Shown here one piece after another: positions 8,165 to 17,559 of a DNA stretch of 64,000 bases. Location: assembly GCA_943846745.1 (NCBI GenBank), contig OX044360.1, positions 1,240,001 through 1,304,000 on the forward strand. Direction: 5' to 3'. Source of the stretch: Opacimonas sp002292215. Its GTDB lineage: Bacteria; Pseudomonadota; Gammaproteobacteria; Enterobacterales; Alteromonadaceae. Below the pieces are notes generated by a model, which was not told the DNA's origin, ran no database searches, and worked only from the letters and a program-made list of their open reading frames with translations. Positions within the stretch are counted from its first letter, which is position 1; each line of letters starts with the position of its first letter. The translations under genes and the position numbers were made by a program.

Positions 8165-8687
8165 TACTGTCATGGCATAACGCGATGAACTGATTCATAT
8201 CCGATGCTATAATGTCTTGTGGAGGTTTACCTACAGGCTCTAAGACGACTTCTCCGGTACTGAGCAACACACTGATCAAATAATCATCATTTGAAGGTAA
8301 TCCAATAAATAACGTTTCAGCTTGTTTTAAACGACGCTTCATCAATACATGCCCGATGAGGTTTTCTTGCCAACGAGCAAAATCATCCGCATTCCAAGCT
8401 TGTAATAACGAAATATCACCTTGGGCTAAATTAACCGTTAAATGGTCAGCATAAAAAGCGGTATAATAGTCGTTGAGCGATGGCGGTAATGTAATGCCTA
8501 ATGCATCGGTAAACTCAGTCATCGCATTCAATGGTCGCGCGACAGGACTCCACGTTACGACATCCCCTTCAGTCAACGTACTCACATCGTCAATGAGACA
8601 TGCTGAAGGCCATTCGGGATCGTACTGTGTGCTTAACTTGACAGACTGAGCATACCGCTCTACAAATTTTTGCCACTGAGATTGCAT
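8157..8687 (-). CDS. syd: SecY-interacting protein Syd
   Basis: Syd is a peripheral inner-membrane protein that binds SecY and interferes with faulty translocons. The 176 residues carry the family hallmarks, including LLQAWNADDFARWQENLIGHVLMKRRLKQAETLFIGL and the C-terminal SGEVVLEPVGKPP segment. A GTG at 8699 gives four extra residues and cannot be excluded. The gene is divergent from queF, as in E. coli, and together with csrB and truC/yqcA keeps a conserved enteric neighbourhood. Confidence 0.93.
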   Translation of the reverse strand: MQSQWQKFVERYAQSVKLSTQYDPEWPSACLIDDVSTLTEGDVVTWSPVARPLNAMTEFTDALGITLPPSLNDYYTAFYADHLTVNLAQGDISLLQAWNADDFARWQENLIGHVLMKRRLKQAETLFIGLPSNDDYLISVLLSTGEVVLEPVGKPPQDIIASDMNQFIALCHDSIS

Positions 8688-8752
8688 ATAGTTCAACACC
8701 TTGTAGTCATTTTTAGGTAGAATAAGAGTATGTTTACTTACCCCGTTTTGTC

Positions 8753-9595
8753 ATGAGCCAAGATTACCATAATAAAGTTGAATTAGCCGAATTAGCCTTA
8801 GGCAAAACGGTGAGTTATTCACATCAATATGACCCGAAGCAGCTCCAACCCGTTCCACGGACGTTAAACCGCGATATGATTGGTTTGAGCAATACATTAC
8901 CGTTTACTGGGAATGACATTTGGAATGGTTATGAATTATCCTGGCTAAACAAAAATGGAATGCCTCAAGTCGCTATTTTACGCTGCTATGTGCCATTTGA
9001 TTCGCTGAATATTGTCGAATCAAAGTCTTTCAAACTTTATCTCAACAGCTTTAATAATACGCGCTTTGATTCGCTCGAAGCCGTGCAGAAGACGTTATCT
9101 CAAGACTTAAGTGACTGTGCCAAAGGCGTTGTCGAAGTAGAGATCATCCCTCGTCAACAATTTGCGAGCCAAGAACTACATATATCTAAGGCGCAATCTT
9201 TGGATGAGCAAGATCTCGTTTTTGCCGATTTTCAGGTTGATCCTACCATCTTAACGTCCGATCCAAGCCAACCGACGAGTGAATTCCTCTATTCAGATTT
9301 ACTCAAATCGAACTGTTTAATCACCAACCAACCCGATTGGGCAAGTATTTATATTAAATATCAAGGACCCAAAATCAATCATGAATCGTTATTACGTTAT
9401 CTGATTTCTTTTCGTAACCACAATGAATTTCACGAACAATGTGTCGAACGCATCTTTTGTGATTTATTGACACATTGTCACTGTGACAAACTTACTGTGC
9501 TTGCTCGATATACACGCAGAGGAGGATTAGACATTAATCCGTTTAGAAGTAACTTTGAGGCCCCCTATCCAGATTTACGTCTAATTCGCCAATAA
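8753..9595 (+). CDS. queF: NADPH-dependent 7-cyano-7-deazaguanine reductase QueF
   Basis: QueF reduces the nitrile preQ0 to preQ1 in queuosine synthesis. The 280-residue length is that of the long two-domain (YqfA/VcQueF) type. The signature ESKSFKLYLNSF is at residues 89-100, and the catalytic Cys188 with Asp195 is in the block SNCLITNQPDWASIYIKYQG. No Shine-Dalgarno sequence precedes the ATG. An 8-codon ORF at 8730-8756 ends across the start codon (ATGA), which may couple translation. It is followed by ppnN, as in enterics. Confidence 0.96.
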   Translation: MSQDYHNKVELAELALGKTVSYSHQYDPKQLQPVPRTLNRDMIGLSNTLPFTGNDIWNGYELSWLNKNGMPQVAILRCYVPFDSLNIVESKSFKLYLNSFNNTRFDSLEAVQKTLSQDLSDCAKGVVEVEIIPRQQFASQELHISKAQSLDEQDLVFADFQVDPTILTSDPSQPTSEFLYSDLLKSNCLITNQPDWASIYIKYQGPKINHESLLRYLISFRNHNEFHEQCVERIFCDLLTHCHCDKLTVLARYTRRGGLDINPFRSNFEAPYPDLRLIRQ

Positions 9596-9743
9596 ACAAA
9601 TACATTTTCATCGCTGATATTAAGCTCATAATTAATCACATACCGCCGATGAAACAACAAGATGAATAGTAAAAAGCTGATGACGCGTATACTATTATCA
9701 AACACATGGTCGTAATCAAGTACATATAGGAAGTAGGTACATC

Positions 9744-11114
9744 ATGACACATACTCGCACGATTCAATTAAACCCCGTAGGCTGGATGAGTCAACTTTCC
9801 CAAGCAGAAATAGAATTACTCGCCCAACATAATGACTCTGAACGTTATCAATTATTTCGCATTTGTTGTCTAGCCGTCCTCAACAGTGGCATCGACCAAG
9901 ACGATATGTATGCGTTATTAAATGCTAATCAGCAATTTGATGTTCATTTAGTTCGACGTGAACGCGGTGTCAAAATTGAACTGATTAATCCACCTAGCCA
10001 TGCATTTGTTGAAGGCAAACTCATCAAAGGCGTGCATGAACATTTGTTTTCCGTACTGCGTGATTTGTTATATATGGAAAATAAATATTTATTAAGCTCA
10101 GCAGAATGCTTTGCCGAAGGTGGCGTTTGCACCGATATGGTATTTGATATGTTACGCCACGCTAATTGCTTAACGACAAATGAACAACTCAATACCGTTG
10201 TATGTTGGGGGGGGCATTCGATCCGTGAGCATGAATACAAATATACGAAAGAAGTTGGCTACCAACTGGGATTGCGCGAATTTAATATCTGTACTGGTTG
10301 CGGCCCAGGGGCTATGAAAGGTCCTATGAAAGGGGCTGCAATTGGCCATGCCAAGCAACGAGTAAAAAGTGGTCGGTTCATCGGTATTACTGAGCCGAGT
10401 ATTATTGCAGCAGAGCCTCCAAATGCCATCGTCAACGAATTAATTATCATGCCAGACATCGAAAAACGCCTTGAAGCATTTGTTCGATTTGGCCATGCTA
10501 TTGTTATTTTCCCTGGTGGTGTAGGCACCGCCGAAGAACTATTGTATTTACTCGGGATTATGCTACATGACAGTAACGTACAACAGCATATTCCGATTGT
10601 CTTAACAGGCCCGGCACAAAGTGCAGAGTACTTTACTGTGATTGATGATTTTATTGGTCAAACTCTAGGGGCTAAGGCGCAGGCCTTATATACCATTATA
10701 GTGGATGATGCTTCTGCGGTGGGAAGTTATCTGTATAAGCAAAAAGCCAAAGTCAGCGCGTATCGTAAGGCAATTGGGGACTCTTACGGGTTTAATTGGG
10801 CATTAAAAATCGATGCTGATTTTCAGCAGCCATTTATTCCTAATCATGAAAGTATGGCGCAGTTATCATTATCCTTTGAGCAACCATCACATCAACTTGC
10901 GGCTAACTTACGACGCGCATTTTCAGGTATTGTCGCGGGTAATATAAAAGCCCAAAGCGCCGCTGATATTCAAGCAAAAGGCCCTTATATTTTGCACGGG
11001 GATGAACGTCTAGCGCCACTCTTAGATACATTACTTAAGTCATTTGTGGAGCAAGGGCGAATGAAACTTCCAGGGTCGGTATACACCCCCTGTTTTCAGG
11101 TCACTGCGCCATAA
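9744..11114 (+). CDS. ppnN: Nucleotide 5'-monophosphate nucleosidase PpnN (YgdH, LOG family)
   Basis: PpnN cleaves the N-glycosidic bond of nucleoside monophosphates to base and ribose 5-phosphate and in E. coli is stimulated by (p)ppGpp. The 456 residues match the family (454 in E. coli). The LOG signature PGGVGTAEELLYLLG begins near residue 257, and the Rossmann-like block VVCWGGHSIREHEYKYTKEVGYQLG precedes it. N- and C-terminal domains flank the core, as in YgdH and unlike short plant LOG proteins. AGGAAGTAGG precedes the ATG. The gene follows queF by 148 bp. Confidence 0.95.
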   Translation: MTHTRTIQLNPVGWMSQLSQAEIELLAQHNDSERYQLFRICCLAVLNSGIDQDDMYALLNANQQFDVHLVRRERGVKIELINPPSHAFVEGKLIKGVHEHLFSVLRDLLYMENKYLLSSAECFAEGGVCTDMVFDMLRHANCLTTNEQLNTVVCWGGHSIREHEYKYTKEVGYQLGLREFNICTGCGPGAMKGPMKGAAIGHAKQRVKSGRFIGITEPSIIAAEPPNAIVNELIIMPDIEKRLEAFVRFGHAIVIFPGGVGTAEELLYLLGIMLHDSNVQQHIPIVLTGPAQSAEYFTVIDDFIGQTLGAKAQALYTIIVDDASAVGSYLYKQKAKVSAYRKAIGDSYGFNWALKIDADFQQPFIPNHESMAQLSLSFEQPSHQLAANLRRAFSGIVAGNIKAQSAADIQAKGPYILHGDERLAPLLDTLLKSFVEQGRMKLPGSVYTPCFQVTAP

Positions 11115-11259
11115 TGAGTATAGCTAAAGTGAATAGCCCATATGCCATAAATCCCTAGAGAAACCCTATTAGATGCGTTACCATAACAATGTCTTAACAT
11201 TTATATAGGTACTGCCTATCATGGCTGTGCCTAACCTTTCCAATTTAAGGAATTTCTGC

Positions 11260-12267
11260 ATGACTCAACAACATATTACTGTTATTCGTGGTGATGGTAT
11301 TGGTCCAGATATTATCGATTCAGCTATTCAAATTTTAGATAAAGTTGGCTGTGATTTCGCGTATGATTATGCCGATGCAGGCCTAATGGCATTAGAAAAT
11401 CACGGTGAATTATTACCTGAAGAAACGCTAGAATTGATCAAGAAAAATCGCGTTGCATTAAAAGGTCCATTGACCACACCAGTCGGCGAAGGCTTCACAT
11501 CAATTAACGTTAGCTTGCGTAAACAATTTAAATTGTATGCCAATGTTCGTCCAGTGTTGTCTTTTAAAGGCACTAAAGCGCGTTACGAAGATATTGATAT
11601 CATTACCGTACGTGAAAACACGCAAGGGATGTATTCAGGTCTCGGACAAATCGTTTCTGCAGACGGCGAAGAAGCCGAAGCAAAAAGCATGATTACACGT
11701 GAAGGCGCAGAAAAAATCGTGGTATTCGCTTATGAGCTAGCCCGCCGTGAAGGTCGTAAAAAAGTCACCGCGGTACACAAAGCAAATATACTAAAATCTA
11801 CATCAGGCTTGTTTTTGAAAGTCGCACGTGAAGTCGCTGAGCGTTACCCTGATATTGAATCCACAGAAATGATTGTTGATAATGCGTGCATGCAGTTAGT
11901 CATGAATCCGCATCAGTTTGATGTGATTGTCACCACTAATTTATTTGGTGATATATTATCTGATTTATGTGCTGGTTTAGTCGGTGGTCTAGGTATGGCG
12001 CCAGGTGCCAACATTGGTGTCGATTGTGCTATTTTTGAAGCCGTTCATGGTTCAGCTCCAGACATTGCAGGCATGAACTTAGCAAATCCCACATCAGTCA
12101 TCTTAGCCTCGATTCAAATGCTTGAATATTTAGAAATGAGTGATAAAGCAGAAAAAATTCGTGCAGCACTTAAAGACGTGATTGAAACCGGCGATCGTAC
12201 AACCAAAGATTTGGGTGGAACCCACGGTACTACTGAGTTTACTCAAGCTGTGCTTGAACGTTTATAA
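11260..12267 (+). CDS. NAD-type isocitrate dehydrogenase, 335-residue form
   Basis: A member of the beta-decarboxylating dehydrogenase family (isocitrate/isopropylmalate). The nucleotide-binding start ITVIRGDGIGPDIIDSAI, the substrate loop TSINVSLRKQFKLYANVRP, RENTQGMYSGLG and the metal-site block NLFGDILSDLCAGLVGGLGMAPG are present. TSINVSLRK is the isocitrate-type loop, so it is not a second LeuB (the true leuB is at 45205). The length and HGSAPDIAGMNLANP fit the short NAD-dependent form of marine gammaproteobacteria; cofactor choice is inferred. AAGGAA lies 7 nt before the ATG at 11260; the frame extends upstream to 11221. Confidence 0.9.
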   Translation: MTQQHITVIRGDGIGPDIIDSAIQILDKVGCDFAYDYADAGLMALENHGELLPEETLELIKKNRVALKGPLTTPVGEGFTSINVSLRKQFKLYANVRPVLSFKGTKARYEDIDIITVRENTQGMYSGLGQIVSADGEEAEAKSMITREGAEKIVVFAYELARREGRKKVTAVHKANILKSTSGLFLKVAREVAERYPDIESTEMIVDNACMQLVMNPHQFDVIVTTNLFGDILSDLCAGLVGGLGMAPGANIGVDCAIFEAVHGSAPDIAGMNLANPTSVILASIQMLEYLEMSDKAEKIRAALKDVIETGDRTTKDLGGTHGTTEFTQAVLERL

Positions 12268-12311
12268 CGATGACACTTAACTGTTAACAACGCGTTATTA
12301 CACTAATATCC

Positions 12312-12363
12312 AAACCAGTTATTGAACAGTCGCATGCTACTGCTTCATTAACTGGTTTTTTTA
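12312..12363 (+). terminator. Intrinsic terminator of isocitrate dehydrogenase
   Basis: Arms AAACCAGTTA (12312-12321) and TAACTGGTTT close a long hairpin that is followed directly by a run of T. Confidence 0.88.
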
Positions 12364-12534
12364 TGCCTGACGCTCACCTTTTTGCTATTTGGTTGTTGTA
12401 ACCCTGCACTAAAGATCGTTTTTTACGTGATTTTAGGCAAACCTATACCACGCTACTCTTGTGCTTTTTTATACTGTGAAGTGCATGGCAATCTAGCCAT
12501 CTAACTTTCATCTAAATATATAGGAGCACCATAA

Positions 12535-12945
12535 ATGCAACAATCTAATCATAAAATACACCTATTAGTCTGTGGGATCACGTTACTCATCGCTAGTGCA
12601 TCATTTGCACATGCAGATGAGACGATGACTAATGGCGCAGTTGCTACCACCAACATTACCACACTAGATCAAACGGCCAATAGCGACTCAGTCTGGGATC
12701 TTAATACTGCCAATGCCTCAGAGTTATCATCTATCAAAGGTATTGGTTTCAAAAAGGCACAAGCGATTGTGACTTACCGTGAAACTTACGGCGAGTTCAC
12801 CAATGTAGAACAAGTAACGCTAGTAAAGGGGATTGGTAAAAAAATGCTCGCACGTATTCAATCGAGAATAACCGTCGCAAGTGGTCATCAGCGCAGCGCG
12901 AAAACATCAACCAAGCAAAACCTCAACCCAGCCCAAGACGAGTAA
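12535..12945 (+). CDS. ComEA-like helix-hairpin-helix protein, secreted
   Basis: A 136-residue protein with a Sec signal peptide (residues 1-27, ending near SFAHADE). A ComEA-type helix-hairpin-helix domain spans about 57-112 (WDLNTANASELSSIKGIGFKKAQAIVTYR, then VKGIGKKMLARIQSRI). ComEA-like proteins bind double-stranded DNA in the periplasm during natural transformation, although many short ones have no tested role. GGAG precedes the ATG. It is a single gene that converges with galU and shares a bidirectional terminator. Confidence 0.88.
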   Translation: MQQSNHKIHLLVCGITLLIASASFAHADETMTNGAVATTNITTLDQTANSDSVWDLNTANASELSSIKGIGFKKAQAIVTYRETYGEFTNVEQVTLVKGIGKKMLARIQSRITVASGHQRSAKTSTKQNLNPAQDE

Positions 12946-12977
12946 CTTAAGCCAACAATATACTTGGCGCAGCAACA

Positions 12978-13008
12978 AAAAAGGCTTAGTGTTGCAACTA
13001 AGCCTTTT
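12978..13008. terminator. Bidirectional terminator between comEA-like gene and galU
   Basis: A perfect 12-bp stem (12979-12990 with 12997-13008) and a 6-base loop. On the minus strand it is followed by six T residues, so it ends the galU transcript well; on the plus strand four T residues follow. Confidence 0.85.
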
Positions 13009-13043
13009 ATTCATACTCACGCTGGGCCTGCTAAATCAGTGGC

Positions 13044-13937
13044 TTAGCCATTCATCGAAGCAAGAAATTGCTTAAACTCTTCCCCTAATTCAGGGTGACG
13101 TAAAGCAAATTCAACATTCGCTTTCATATAACCGAGTTTAGAACCACAATCATGACTTTTGCCTTTCATGTAATAAGCATCAACCTGTTCAACATGCATC
13201 AAAGATGAAATAGCATCAGTCAATTGGATCTCACCACCAGCACCTGGAGGAGTAAACTCAAGTAACTCCCAGATACGTTCAGATAACACGTAACGTCCAA
13301 CTACGGCTAAGTTTGATGGTGCATCGTCTATATCGGGTTTTTCGACCATTGCATGGATCTTTGCTGATTCGCCTTGACCAATTTTGACACCATCTAAATC
13401 CACCACACCAAATTTACTCACATCTTCATCTGGGACTTGTTCGACCAAGACCTGTGATACACGAGAGGTATTAAATTTAGAGACCATTTCGGCTAGATTG
13501 TCTTTTTTTAAGTTACTCGCAGCGTCATCCATAATGACATCCGGTAATACAACGGCAAATGGTGCATCGCCGACAACAGGGTGTGCACACATAATTGCAT
13601 GACCTAAGCCATTAGCAACGCCTTGGCGAACCTGCATTATCGTGACCCCTTTGGGGACAATCGCTTGGACTTCTTCGAGTAATTGTCGCTTAACCCGTTT
13701 TTCTAAGGTTGATTCTAATTCATACGACGTGTCAAAATGGTTTTCAATACTGTTTTTGGACGCATGCGTCACTAATACGATTTCTTTAATGCCCGCTGCG
13801 ACACATTCATTAACCACGTATTGAATCAGTGGCTTGTCTACCACTGGCAACATCTCTTTTGGTATCGCTTTGGTTGCTGGCAACATTCTAGTGCCTAGAC
13901 CCGCAACAGGGATCACTGCTTTTGTAACTTGGCTCAT
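13044..13937 (-). CDS. galU: UTP--glucose-1-phosphate uridylyltransferase GalU
   Basis: GalU makes UDP-glucose from UTP and glucose 1-phosphate, the precursor for lipopolysaccharide and capsule sugars and, with ugd, for UDP-glucuronate. The 297 residues include the nucleotide-binding start AVIPVAGLGTRMLPATKAIPKEMLP (about 8-32), QGVANGLGHAIMCA, and the KPxxDDAPSNLAVVGRYVL block. It overlaps the ugd stop in a TAATG junction, so the two genes are one operon with ugd first. Confidence 0.97.
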   Translation of the reverse strand: MSQVTKAVIPVAGLGTRMLPATKAIPKEMLPVVDKPLIQYVVNECVAAGIKEIVLVTHASKNSIENHFDTSYELESTLEKRVKRQLLEEVQAIVPKGVTIMQVRQGVANGLGHAIMCAHPVVGDAPFAVVLPDVIMDDAASNLKKDNLAEMVSKFNTSRVSQVLVEQVPDEDVSKFGVVDLDGVKIGQGESAKIHAMVEKPDIDDAPSNLAVVGRYVLSERIWELLEFTPPGAGGEIQLTDAISSLMHVEQVDAYYMKGKSHDCGSKLGYMKANVEFALRHPELGEEFKQFLASMNG

Positions 13938-15280
13938 TAATGCCTACCCTTAATTGATAATCCACGACCTATGCCATAATACGCCAAGCCATGCTCAGCG
14001 ACGATGGTAGGTTCAAATAAGTTTCGTCCGTCAAATACTACTTTATCTTTTAAGATTGTTTCTAAAGCCGTAAAGTCTGGTGCTCTAAATGCTTGCCATT
14101 CTGTACAGATGGCTAACATGTCCGCGCCATTCAATGCTGCATCTTTCGTGCCCATTAGGCGTAGATCTTCACGATGCCCATAGATACGCTGAGTTTCTTC
14201 CATTGCTTCGGGATCAAATGCTTGCACCGTCGCGCCCTGCTCCCACAATAATTCGAGTAATACACGAGCCGAAGCTTCGCGCATATCATCAGTGTTGGGT
14301 TTAAAAGACAAGCCCCATAATGCCACAACCTTACCGGATAAGTCACCGTTAAAATGGCGCATCATGTAATCAAATAATTTATGTTTTTGGGTATTATTCA
14401 CCGCTTCAACGGCTTGCAATACTTTAGCGTCATAGCCAATGTTCGTTGCACTGCGAATAAGCGCTTGCACATCTTTGGGGAAACAAGATCCACCATAACC
14501 GCAGCCAGGGTAAATAAATTGATAGCCAATTCGAGGATCAGAACCAATACCTTTTCGCACGTTTTCAATATCTGCGCCAAATTCCTCCGCTAAATTCGCC
14601 ATTTCATTCATAAAACTGATTTTAGTTGCCAACATACAATTCGCTGCGTACTTAGTCAGCTCAGCACTACGAATATCCATTATAATCACACGCTCATTAT
14701 TGCGGTTAAATGGATAATACAATTCACGTAAACGTTTTTCTGCGAATTCAGAATCTGTGCCTAAAATAATTCGATCCGGACGCATACAGTCATGTACCGC
14801 AGCGCCTTCTTTTAAAAATTCAGGATTAGACACAACGTCAAAAGTAATCTGCTTATTCAAATCACGTAAACACGTATTGACTTGTTCGATAACTTTATCT
14901 GCTGTACCGACAGGTACAGTGGATTTGTTGACAATAATAGTATGTGATTGCATATAGGTAGCGATGGTTTCTGCAACTTTCAATACGTATTTTAAATCTG
15001 CTGAACCATCTTCATCTGGGGGGGTACCGACTGCGATAAACACGACATCGGCATGCTCAACACCGTGTTTAGCGTCGGTAGTAAAGTGCAGGCGCTTGGC
15101 TTCATAATTTGCTGTCACTAATGGCGTCAAGCCAGGTTCAAAAATCGGGATCTGGCCGTTTTTGAGATTTTCTACTTTTTGTTCATCAATATCGATGCAT
15201 ACCACATCATGACCGACATCCGCTAACACCGCAGCTTGTACCAACCCAACGTAACCAATTCCAAATACAGTAACTTTCAT
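13937..15280 (-). CDS. ugd: UDP-glucose 6-dehydrogenase
   Basis: Oxidises UDP-glucose to UDP-glucuronate with two NAD+. The 447 residues start with the Rossmann motif GIGYVG (7-12). The catalytic Cys266 lies in YPGCGYGGSCFPKD, and NPEFLKEGAAVHD and the C-terminal LWGLSFKPNTDDMREA are typical of the family. The ATG at 15280 has AAGGAT upstream; a TTG one codon earlier is unlikely. Paired with galU, it supplies glucuronate for exopolysaccharide or lipopolysaccharide. No glycosyltransferase cluster is visible nearby. Confidence 0.97.
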   Translation of the reverse strand: MKVTVFGIGYVGLVQAAVLADVGHDVVCIDIDEQKVENLKNGQIPIFEPGLTPLVTANYEAKRLHFTTDAKHGVEHADVVFIAVGTPPDEDGSADLKYVLKVAETIATYMQSHTIIVNKSTVPVGTADKVIEQVNTCLRDLNKQITFDVVSNPEFLKEGAAVHDCMRPDRIILGTDSEFAEKRLRELYYPFNRNNERVIIMDIRSAELTKYAANCMLATKISFMNEMANLAEEFGADIENVRKGIGSDPRIGYQFIYPGCGYGGSCFPKDVQALIRSATNIGYDAKVLQAVEAVNNTQKHKLFDYMMRHFNGDLSGKVVALWGLSFKPNTDDMREASARVLLELLWEQGATVQAFDPEAMEETQRIYGHREDLRLMGTKDAALNGADMLAICTEWQAFRAPDFTALETILKDKVVFDGRNLFEPTIVAEHGLAYYGIGRGLSIKGRH

Positions 15281-15565
15281 CAAATATCCTTATAATTCCG
15301 ACTTAATTAGATTATCGGCAAATGTTTTCCTAATTAAATATTAGTAGTGAAATTGATATTCGTCACACTTATTACTGAATTATAGTAAAAAATAAATAAT
15401 CAGCCCTGACTACCCTCCATTTGTACTATGCCATGGCTTAGGTTAAGATTACGCCCGTGCTAAATACACGGTAAAACTAAATAATAATAACATTATACTT
15501 CATGGCGTTACTTCCACCCCTGCTGGGCTTGTTGAGCAACGAACATGATTTTTATAGGTATACAA

Positions 15566-17080
15566 ATGACAACAAATACTAACGACACTGGCTTTTTTGG
15601 CCATCCTCGCGGTTTACAAACACTCTTTATGACAGAGATGTGGGAACGCATGAGCTATTATGGGATGCGTGCATTACTCGTTTTATACATGACACTCTCT
15701 TTACAAGAAGGCGGGTTAGGCATCACCGTTGCTTCTGCGGGTGCTATTTACGGCCTTTATACTGGGGCAGTTTACTTTATGGGCTTACCGGGTGGCTGGA
15801 TGGCTGACCGTTTAATCGGCGGACAAAAAGCCGTTTATTATGGTGGTGTTATCATCATGATTGGCCATATTATTTTAGCAATCCCAGCACAATCTACCTT
15901 TTATATTGGCTTAATCTTTGTTGTATTAGGTACTGGATTATTAAAACCAAATATTGGTGCAATCGTTGGTCAATTATATGCACCAAGCGATCAACGTCGA
16001 GATAGTGGGTATACCTTGTATTACATGGGTATTAATATCGGTGCCGTTATTGGTTACACCGTGTGTGGTTATTTACAAGTCAATATGGGTTATCACTGGG
16101 CATTTGGTGCTGCAGCGGTAGGCATGGCAATTGGCTTAGTCCAGTATCGCATCACATTAGGAAATTTAGGTGCAGTTGCAGCAGTCCCAACTCAACCTCT
16201 TAGTGTTTCAGCGCAAAAGCTTTCTTGGAATATTATCGGGGCATTTTTGATTGTCGTTGCAGGTATTACTTACGCCATTTACAACGGGTTTATTACATTC
16301 GATCCGGTACCCGTCGCTAAAGCCGTTGCGGTGATTTTTTGCTTAATTTTTGTTGCTTATTTTGCAGCAATTTACTTCAAAGGCAATCTTAACGCGAACG
16401 AGAAAAAAGGCATGTGGGCATTGCTGCTTATTTGTATTGCTTCTGCGTGTTTTTGGGCGGGCTTTGAGCAAGCAGGTTCATCACTAAACTTATTTGGTCG
16501 TGATTATACTGACCGTATGTTGGGTGCATTTGAAATCCCCACTGCATGGTTCCAATCAGCCAACTCTTTCTTTATCGTCATTTTATCGCCGTTTTTTGCT
16601 GCCTTATGGATTAACCTAGCCAAAAGAATGATCACACCAAGCTATTCAGTTAAATGTGCGTTTGGTTTAATTGTCATGGCAACGGGCTTTATTGTGATGT
16701 TTTTTGCTTCACAATACGCCGCAGCGGGTCTAAAGGTCGCACCATATTGGTTGATAGCAACGTACTTCTTACACACCGTTGGTGAGTTATGTTTAAGCCC
16801 TGTCGCATTAAGTGCTGTGTCTAAACTTTCGCCAAAACGCTTTGCAGGTCAAATGATGGGTGTATTCGTTCTCACTTACTCTATTGGTAATGTCATTGCA
16901 GGTTTATTAGCAGGTAACTTCGATCCAGAAAACCTAGAGCAAATGCCTAACTTGTATTTGCAAATTAGCTTGTTCGGTATTTCTATCGGTATTATTCTCG
17001 TCTTACTCAGTTTTAAAACTAAGTATTGGGAAATGTCTGCTGAATCAGCAGCGCAGGAAGCAGAGCACAAGCCTGCATAA
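15566..17080 (+). CDS. POT/PTR-family proton-dependent oligopeptide transporter
   Basis: An inner-membrane MFS transporter of 504 residues, with about 14 hydrophobic segments, that imports di- and tripeptides with protons. The family's ExxER motif is at residues 24-28 (TEMWERMSYYGMRALL). The second signature GTGLLKPNIGAIVGQLY lies near residue 130, and the SPVALSAVSKLSPKRFAGQMMGVF block is near the C-terminus. The ATG at 15566 has TAGG 7 nt upstream; the frame also allows a start at 15545. It is monocistronic with its own terminator. Confidence 0.94.
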   Translation: MTTNTNDTGFFGHPRGLQTLFMTEMWERMSYYGMRALLVLYMTLSLQEGGLGITVASAGAIYGLYTGAVYFMGLPGGWMADRLIGGQKAVYYGGVIIMIGHIILAIPAQSTFYIGLIFVVLGTGLLKPNIGAIVGQLYAPSDQRRDSGYTLYYMGINIGAVIGYTVCGYLQVNMGYHWAFGAAAVGMAIGLVQYRITLGNLGAVAAVPTQPLSVSAQKLSWNIIGAFLIVVAGITYAIYNGFITFDPVPVAKAVAVIFCLIFVAYFAAIYFKGNLNANEKKGMWALLLICIASACFWAGFEQAGSSLNLFGRDYTDRMLGAFEIPTAWFQSANSFFIVILSPFFAALWINLAKRMITPSYSVKCAFGLIVMATGFIVMFFASQYAAAGLKVAPYWLIATYFLHTVGELCLSPVALSAVSKLSPKRFAGQMMGVFVLTYSIGNVIAGLLAGNFDPENLEQMPNLYLQISLFGISIGIILVLLSFKTKYWEMSAESAAQEAEHKPA

Positions 17081-17102
17081 ACGTGTTATAGATATAGCCA
17101 TT

Positions 17103-17147
17103 AAGGCTTGTTGGTCGCGTATGGTTTACGCACTAACAAGCCTTTTT
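17103..17147 (+). terminator. Intrinsic terminator of the peptide transporter gene
   Basis: AAGGCTTGTTGGT pairs with ACTAACAAGCCTT (one G:T step) around a GC-containing loop, followed by six T residues. Confidence 0.88.
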
Positions 17148-17239
17148 TATGTTTATCGTTCTGTGTCTGGATAGAGCCGCTAGGAAACTTCTCTGTTTTT
17201 AGTTATTATACAAATACACTCAATTGCACTTTGGCATCC

Positions 17240-17539
17240 ATGAAGCTTTATTTTTCTACCAAACAGATACCACAACTTCAAGCTATGCCGCTGACCCAGC
17301 GGATAAAATTGCTAGAAACAGCCACCACGCAATTAACCATACCAGAAAAAACGCTACTTAATATTTTAAAATTATGTGTTATCGCGCCTTTTTTCATTCT
17401 ATTATTACGAGTAGTTAATGATTGGACGTCGCTGTTATGGGCCTGTCTCATTTTATTACTCTATCCGTTGGTTGTGAGGCCGATACAATTTTCACTGAGT
17501 GCAAAATACTTACCTGGCGTTAACCCATCGCAAGATTAA
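17240..17539 (+). CDS. Small inner-membrane protein of unknown function
   Basis: A 99-residue protein I do not recognise with confidence. It starts MKLYFSTKQIPQLQAMPLTQRIKLLE, followed by one long or two short hydrophobic segments (about 46-80: ILKLCVIAPFFILLLRVVNDWTSLLWACLILLLYPLVV) with a short polar turn. The frame is open from 17108, but that upstream part overlaps the transporter terminator, so the ATG at 17240 is chosen. It lies 20 bp before galE and may be cotranscribed with it. Confidence 0.65.
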   Translation: MKLYFSTKQIPQLQAMPLTQRIKLLETATTQLTIPEKTLLNILKLCVIAPFFILLLRVVNDWTSLLWACLILLLYPLVVRPIQFSLSAKYLPGVNPSQD

Positions 17540-17559
17540 ATTAAGATTAAGGAAAATCA

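Noticed and set aside
8700..8752. preQ1 riboswitch upstream of queF
   Set aside because: The gap to syd is only about 65 bp and shows no preQ1 aptamer-like pseudoknot or expression platform.
9606..9654. Inverted repeat TTTCATCG/CGATGAAA after queF as a terminator
   Set aside because: The loop is 33 nt and no T-run follows; too weak to call.
11260..12267. Second 3-isopropylmalate dehydrogenase
   Set aside because: The substrate loop TSINVSLRK is of the isocitrate type, and a complete leuB exists within leuABCD.
12881..13075. 64-codon frame with a hydrophobic stretch after the ComEA-like gene
   Set aside because: It overlaps the comEA-like 3' end in another frame, runs through a perfect terminator hairpin and into the galU 3' end, and has no ribosome site.
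17108..17239. N-terminal extension of the small membrane protein before galE
   Set aside because: The extension overlaps the terminator of the preceding transporter gene; the ATG at 17240 is more plausible.
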